Positions 59,739 through 64,000 of a stretch of DNA of 64,000 bases are shown in pieces (the stretch's first letter is position 1; the number at the start of each line of letters is the position of its first letter). The notes beneath the pieces are model-generated. The model saw nothing but the letters and a program-made list of their open reading frames with translations, did not search any database and had not been told where the DNA came from. A program made the translations under genes and the position numbers. This DNA comes from Peromyscus leucopus (lineage: Eukaryota > Chordata > Mammalia > Rodentia > Cricetidae). The DNA lies in NCBI RefSeq assembly GCF_004664715.2, contig NC_051067.1, forward strand, positions 66,172,982 to 66,236,981. The letters are read 5' to 3'.

Positions 59739-59942
59739 CAGAGGTTCTCAACCTTCCTAATGCCAAGACCCATTAATACAGTTCCTCTTGTTGTGGTGGC
59801 CCCCGACCATAAAATTATTCTCATTGCTACTTCAGAACTGTAATTATACTACTGTTAGGAATTGCATTGTAAATATCTGTTATACAGGATATCTGACTTG
59901 TGACCCTCAAAGTGGTTACAACACACAGGTTGAGAACTGCTG
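59739..59942 (+). mobile_element. hAT-type non-autonomous DNA transposon (URR1-like)
   Basis: 204 bp with terminal inverted repeats: 'cagaggttctcaacc' at the left and 'ggttgagaactgctg' at the right. The flanks atccagac (59731-59738) and atctagag (59943-59950) are an 8-bp duplication with two mismatches, close to the hAT-Charlie target preference nTCTAGAn. The body ('cccattaatacagttcctct', 'gttgtggtggcccccgacca') matches URR1 from memory. There is no transposase; it must have moved using another element's enzyme. Confidence 0.92.
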
Positions 59943-59950
59943 ATCTAGAG

Positions 59951-61024
59951 TTACATTCCAGGACATTTCATTCTTTAAACATTCTAGCTCTTAACCAAAG
60001 AGTGAAAACATCAGCAATTATTGTGTCAAATTGCTTTGAATCTCTTTAAATTAATATAGTTCAGACATATTTCATGGAACAGAAAAATACTAATAATATT
60101 GATTACAAGATTTTAGAAATCATCCCACCCTTTTTCTGACATTTAATAAATATACAGTCTATCAGCAGGCATACCTCTGTATCCAAGTCCAGTGTTTGGA
60201 ATCTGACCAAAAATAAATCATGTAAATTACAACAAAAATCCACGCTGAGTATTAACTAAAATTTCACATAAGGTTTTCCTTAAGCTTTTAAATCAGCCAG
60301 TCCTTAACTACACAGAAAGTGATTTGTTTGTATCAATGAAGACTCATGACAATTCTTTGCAGAAGGCTTTATTAAAACAAAAACCTGTATAAGAGCTTCT
60401 ATTAAAAGATGCAAGAAAAAAACAACATGATTTCCACAGTGGCAGAACCTTTCTACATTACTCTGAACATAAGTGCTCACTGAGGGGAACCTCCTCATGA
60501 TTTTCTTAGAGAGGCCAAAGCACTGGGTCATTCCTGTGACTGAAAATCAGAATACCAATAAAGAAGAATTTAACTGATTGAGTCTTTCTGAAAGTTATGG
60601 TAAAAGTGAATGTGATCCAAATGAAACAGGGTGGTGGACAATGCCTCTGTGGAACTGACTACTGGGGTGGTGATAAGGAAATGCAAAGTTAAATCAGTGT
60701 GATTCAGCAAACATTTACTAGCTTTATATGTCAGGCTGTTGAGGTGTTCTGAGTTTGGGAAGATATAAAATTGAACAAAATACATTTCTTTCCCTTAAAA
60801 TCCTCAAAGCCTCCAGGTGAAGCCAGGGATCCAAACTCTATAACAAAGTGCAAATCACAGAAATCAGTCTTAGACACTTCCAACTCTCCTAAGAAAGGTG
60901 TTATTGGCTGGGGGATCAGAAAGTGTCTCCAAAGGAGGCAGCCCCTAGAGAAGCCCTTCCATGGGAAAATGTGGAGAAAGAGCAAAGTGAAGAGAAAGAA
61001 ATGGGCATATCCAGCATCTGGGAC
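59951..61024. other. Single-copy sequence
   Basis: Nothing recognised. Frames on both strands at 60731-61184 overlap each other and lack features. Confidence 0.4.
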
Positions 61025-61257
61025 CTAGTGATTTCAGCACAGTGCTTTCCAGGCAAGCATGAAGACCTGGGTTTAGAGTTCCAGCACCCATGTGACACAA
61101 GTCTCTAACTTCGGCAATGAGTGTGAAGAGAGCTGGTTGGCCAGACAGTCTGTCCAGGTTGAGAAAAATTGTTTCAAAACACAAAGTAGAGACTAATTCA
61201 GGAGGATAGCCACCTCTGGCCTACACACATGCATATGTGAACACGTATGCACTGCAT

Positions 61258-61258
<1 letters not shown>
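61025..61258 (+). mobile_element. B4-like/tRNA-derived SINE, diverged
   Basis: 'ccaggcaagcatgaagacct' and 'gggtttagagttccagcacc' resemble the tRNA-like head (B box region) of rodent SINEs; 'ggatagccacctctggccta' is the usual late segment, leading into the CA repeat. Confidence 0.6.

Positions 61259-61300
<42 letters not shown>
61259..61300. repeat. (CA)21 microsatellite
   Basis: Uninterrupted CA dinucleotides following the SINE. Confidence 0.98.
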
Positions 61301-61302
<2 letters not shown>

Positions 61303-61334
61303 AGGGAATTAAGTGGGATGAACCCAGAGGAACA

Positions 61335-61490
61335 GGTTGACCAGCCTGTTTGGGATGACTGGTTGACCAGCCTGTTTGGGATGACTGGTTGACCAGCCTG
61401 TTTGGGATGACTGGTTGACCAGCCTGTTTGGGATGACTGGTTGACCAGCCTGTTTGGGATGACTGGTTGACCAGCCTGTTTGGGATGACT
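61335..61490. repeat. 26-bp minisatellite, 6 identical units
   Basis: Six exact head-to-tail copies starting at 61335, 61361, 61387, 61413, 61439 and 61465. The unit starts ggttgaccagcctgtttggg and ends atgact. 26 bp is not a multiple of three and minus-strand frames stay open through it. There are no unique spacers, so this is not a CRISPR array. Confidence 0.99.
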
Positions 61491-61514
61491 GGGGATAGCA
61501 GTCAAATTTCAGGT

Positions 61515-61600
61515 TGAGCTCCGCGGCGGCATCACGAGGACGGGGCTGGCTCCTGAGCTGTCTTTCGGGCCGGGCAGTCGGGCAATGTGAGGTGACAGCA
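61515..61600. other. CpG-dense patch of unknown origin
   Basis: Eight CpG dinucleotides lie between 61522 and 61580 (59 bp), in a region otherwise nearly free of them. Both strands are open for about 30 codons. It could be a fragment of a CpG-island exon carried in by retroposition, or a local unmethylated element. I recognise no gene. Confidence 0.55.
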
Positions 61601-62593
61601 GCCAACAGGAACTGCCTCAAGAGACCAGGTCCAGACCTTGGTGCAAAGTTCTAGATAAGAATGGGAGCAAGGAAAACAGTAGCCCAGGAAATGGAAATGA
61701 GGTAGCAAGGGAAGAAGGTAAACTTCAAGCAGAGTTAGAAAGCCAGTTGACTGTAGAAATTAGGTGGGTGGAAGCCATGGAGTCTGAGATTGTTGTCTTG
61801 ACTTTTTAATCTAGAAGTCATTTCAGATGTACACTAAAAGCACAATTTAGTATAAAGAATTAACATAGCTCCCTATGCAGATTTCCCAAATATCACATTT
61901 TATCCTATTTGTTTCATCATTCTTGTTCTCTCCTCTCCCTCTACCACATACCTTATTCTATCTTATGGAAAGTGTTTTTTTCCTCCAAGTTTGAAGGATG
62001 ACTGGAATTATGAGATATTAAGTATCCAGGAGCATATTTTTTAAAGTGATCAAGATGTGATGGCAAAGAAAAGGAGGGTTGGTATCTTATGATGCAGAAA
62101 ATCTAGGAAGGGTCACGGGGATGTTGTGCAGACCTATTCCTCACCCGTGAATGTCTCTTTTATGATCATTAAGTCACTTATTCCTGAGAACTGTACAACC
62201 ATGGTCTTCACAGTAAGAGCAGCAACAGTGATGGGTCCTCTTACCTCCCCAGCTAAGTCAGCCGGACGCGTTCTCGTGGTAAGATATGCGATGATGGATG
62301 TGCTACCTCATAGTTGATTTGCTGATACAGCAGATTATCAATACATTAACCCAGATATCCATCCTTTTCCCAATTTTGAATCTTTGACCCACTCATAATA
62401 TTTTAGTACTCAGTGAAGACTTAATATGGGCTTAATGTCTCAGGCAATCTTAATGCCGCACGTTCAGCATTCAGCTTCAAACGTCTCTTAATTTCGTGAC
62501 ACTTGCATGCTAATAGGGAGAAAAAATAAACACATATGTGTTACAAGATGATAGAGGCTGTGAAGAACAACTGAGCTCAGTAAAAGGGAAATA
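61601..62593. other. Single-copy sequence, CpG-retaining in part
   Basis: No gene recognised. 62110-62510 holds about eleven CpGs. A 63-codon frame at 62126-62317 has no family features. Confidence 0.4.
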
Positions 62594-62599
62594 CTAAAA

Positions 62600-63092
62600 T
62601 GTAGCATGAATCTTAAAGGGTCTTATTAATTAAAAAAAAAGAAAAAGAAAAAAACAAAGCCAGGTACTGGGGTGAACGCTGAAAGATCAGAGAAGCAGAA
62701 CAAGTCACAGCTAACCTCACCTGGCCAACTTCTCAGCCGATTCTGTTTCCTCAAACTGCAAGCCACTGAGTCCTCATCTGAGTGGATCTCAGCTGAACTG
62801 CTGCTAAAAGCCTAAAAGCTTAAAAGCCTCTAGTTCCTGGTCCTCATGCCTTATACACCTTTCTGCTTTCTGCCATCACTTCCTGGGGTTAAAGACGTGT
62901 GTCACCATGCCTGCCTATTTCCAGTGTGGCTTTGAACTCACAGAGATCCTGATTGATCTCTGCCTCCAGAATGCTAGGATTAAAGATGTGTGTGCCACCA
63001 TTTTCTGGCCTCTATGTCTGTCTAATGGCTGTTCTCTGACCCTAGATAAGTTTATTAGGGTACAAAATATATTGGGGGACACTATCACCACG
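62600..63092 (-). mobile_element. Solo LTR with embedded B1-like segments, antisense
   Basis: 493 bp from TGTAGCATGAATC to CTATCACCACG (the final CA mutated), with a perfect 6-bp target duplication (ctaaaa at 62594-62599 and 63093-63098). Same subfamily as 36371-36897, including the two B1-like blocks. An A-rich patch lies at about 62630-62655. Confidence 0.93.
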
Positions 63093-63104
63093 CTAAAAGA
63101 TTAG

Positions 63105-63180
63105 CAGTCATGGTGGCACTCACCTGTTATCTCAACACTTGGAAGAATAGAGTGGGAAGACCAGATGGAGATGGATTAAT
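63105..63180 (+). mobile_element. B1-like SINE fragment
   Basis: 'cagtcatggtggcactcacc' and 'ttatctcaacacttggaaga' resemble a diverged B1 start. Confidence 0.45.
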
Positions 63181-63182
63181 AA

Positions 63183-63351
63183 ATGAAAGATGGGCTAGAG
63201 AGATGGATCAGTGGGTGAGGAACTTGTGCAAGCATGAGGACCTGGGTTCAGATAAAGCAGGACACTCAATGTTCTCTTCTGGCCTCTGCGTGTACGGGCA
63301 TATGCGTTCCCATACAAATTCATGCATGTGTAACATCCCTCACTCCCTCTC

Positions 63352-63355
<4 letters not shown>
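63183..63355 (+). mobile_element. B2/B4-type SINE
   Basis: 'gaaagatgggctagagagat', 'ggatcagtgggtgaggaact' and 'catgaggacctgggttcaga' form the tRNA-like head, followed by 'ttctcttctggcctctgcgt' and then an AC repeat. Confidence 0.75.

Positions 63356-63402
<47 letters not shown>
63356..63402. repeat. (AC)23 microsatellite
   Basis: Uninterrupted AC dinucleotides between two SINEs. Confidence 0.98.
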
Positions 63403-63405
<3 letters not shown>

Positions 63406-63423
63406 TATGAAAAGGAAAAGAGA

Positions 63424-63635
63424 AGAATGAAGAGATGGCTCAGTGGTTAACAGTGCATACTGCTCTTGCAGAGGACCTAAGTTTGATTCCCAGCATTGAC
63501 ACTGGGCAGCTCACAACTGCCTGTAACTCCAGCTCCAGGGCACCTGGTTTCTTTTTCTGGCCTCCATTGACACCTGCACTCACATGCACACAGTCACACA
63601 GGCATATACACAATTTTTTTAAAAGATATATAAAT
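63424..63635 (+). mobile_element. B2-type SINE
   Basis: 'gaatgaagagatggctcagt', 'ggttaacagtgcatactgct', 'cagaggacctaagtttgatt' and 'ctcacaactgcctgtaactc', then an A/T-rich tail. Same type as 7961-8195. Confidence 0.88.
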
Positions 63636-64000
63636 ATACAAATGTATGTGTGTTGTGTTCCAAATTTTACATAGTTTCTAAATAGAGTGGGAAATGCAAT
63701 AACAACGGGATCTCAAATAAAACTGAAATGTCTAGAAGAAATGACAAAAAGGTTGTGAGCAGTGTGGCTGGTGTGTAACACTGGAACAACCTCCCTCAGG
63801 CCCCAGGAGGTGGCTGCTGGGCATCAGAATGAGCATCAGCACAATGAGAACACAGCCCTTGAAGCCTAAAGCTCCTGTGCTGCATTTGTCTTGAATCTTG
63901 TGTTTCTACAAGACATAATTAAAATAGTGCTCCTGTTGCTGTTTTTATGGTGGCCTATTGCTCTGACTTCAAAATGAAAGCTTTAATCTATAATCACAAA
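63636..64000. other. Single-copy sequence
   Basis: Nothing recognised up to the end of the window. Confidence 0.4.

Noticed and set aside
61335..61490. CRISPR-like regular repeat
   Set aside because: The units are directly adjacent with no spacers, and the sequence is mammalian.

Overview
This is mammalian, not microbial, DNA. It is a stretch of AT-rich intergenic or deep-intronic sequence from a muroid rodent, most likely a cricetid (deer mouse, vole or hamster group). The evidence is the repeat content: B1, B2, ID and B4-like SINEs, L1 elements of rodent (Lx-like and younger) type, a rodent hAT element of URR1 type, and above all many copies of class II (ERV2/ERVK-like) LTRs of the mys/MYSERV kind. 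The B1 copies carry a 'ccaggaaaggcgc' block that I associate with cricetid rather than mouse B1. Family names come from memory of consensus sequences, not from a database search.

I find no intact protein-coding gene. All the longer open frames come from L1 ORF2 (sense or antisense), from satellite arrays that happen to lack stop codons, or from simple CA/TG repeats. Two short stretches look like possible exons of unknown genes: 19232-20111 on the plus strand and about 24240-24418 on the minus strand. Both are weak calls.

Layout: 1-4 kb holds mys-like LTRs, B1 and ID. 4-10 kb is a nest of L1 pieces: a twin-primed inverted L1 (4372-6639), an L1 3' UTR split by a solo LTR (6697-7817) and an older Lx-like L1 3' end (8200-9872). 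10.1-13.8 kb is a small, gutted provirus with both LTRs, a decayed tRNA-Lys primer site, a polypurine tract and a 6-bp target duplication, sitting inside an ancient L1. 14-24 kb is mostly single-copy with MIR, B4-like and LTR-like repeats. 24-27.4 kb has an antisense L1 3' UTR, an antisense LTR, a B2 and an ancient L1. 28.9-29.9 kb is a 1.05-kb minisatellite of 14-bp units. 30-36 kb is largely single-copy with a 33-nt U2 snRNA fragment at 32237. 36-43 kb has B1s, a solo LTR, an L1 end, and a repeat interrupted by an apparently L1-mobilised, polyadenylated retrovirus-derived copy (41490-42873). 44.4-45 kb is a pyrimidine-rich degenerate array. 45.7-47.3 kb is a local tandem duplication with a solo LTR in its second unit. 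47.3-51.2 kb has L1 3' UTR pieces and another solo LTR. 51.3-55.5 kb is the largest L1, 5'-truncated with a broken ORF2. 55.9-62.6 kb is mostly single-copy, with a hAT element (59739), a perfect 26-bp minisatellite (61335) and an adjacent CpG-dense patch. 62.6-63.6 kb is a solo LTR and SINEs.

There is no gene network to describe. What the sequence records is layered retroelement activity: L1 machinery moving L1 itself, SINEs, a U2 RNA and an endogenous retrovirus transcript, plus LTR-LTR recombination leaving solo LTRs with intact target duplications. I did not find a convincing undescribed biological system; the retrocopied ERV transcript, the U2 fragment, the 14-bp array and the CpG-dense patch are the items most worth a second look.
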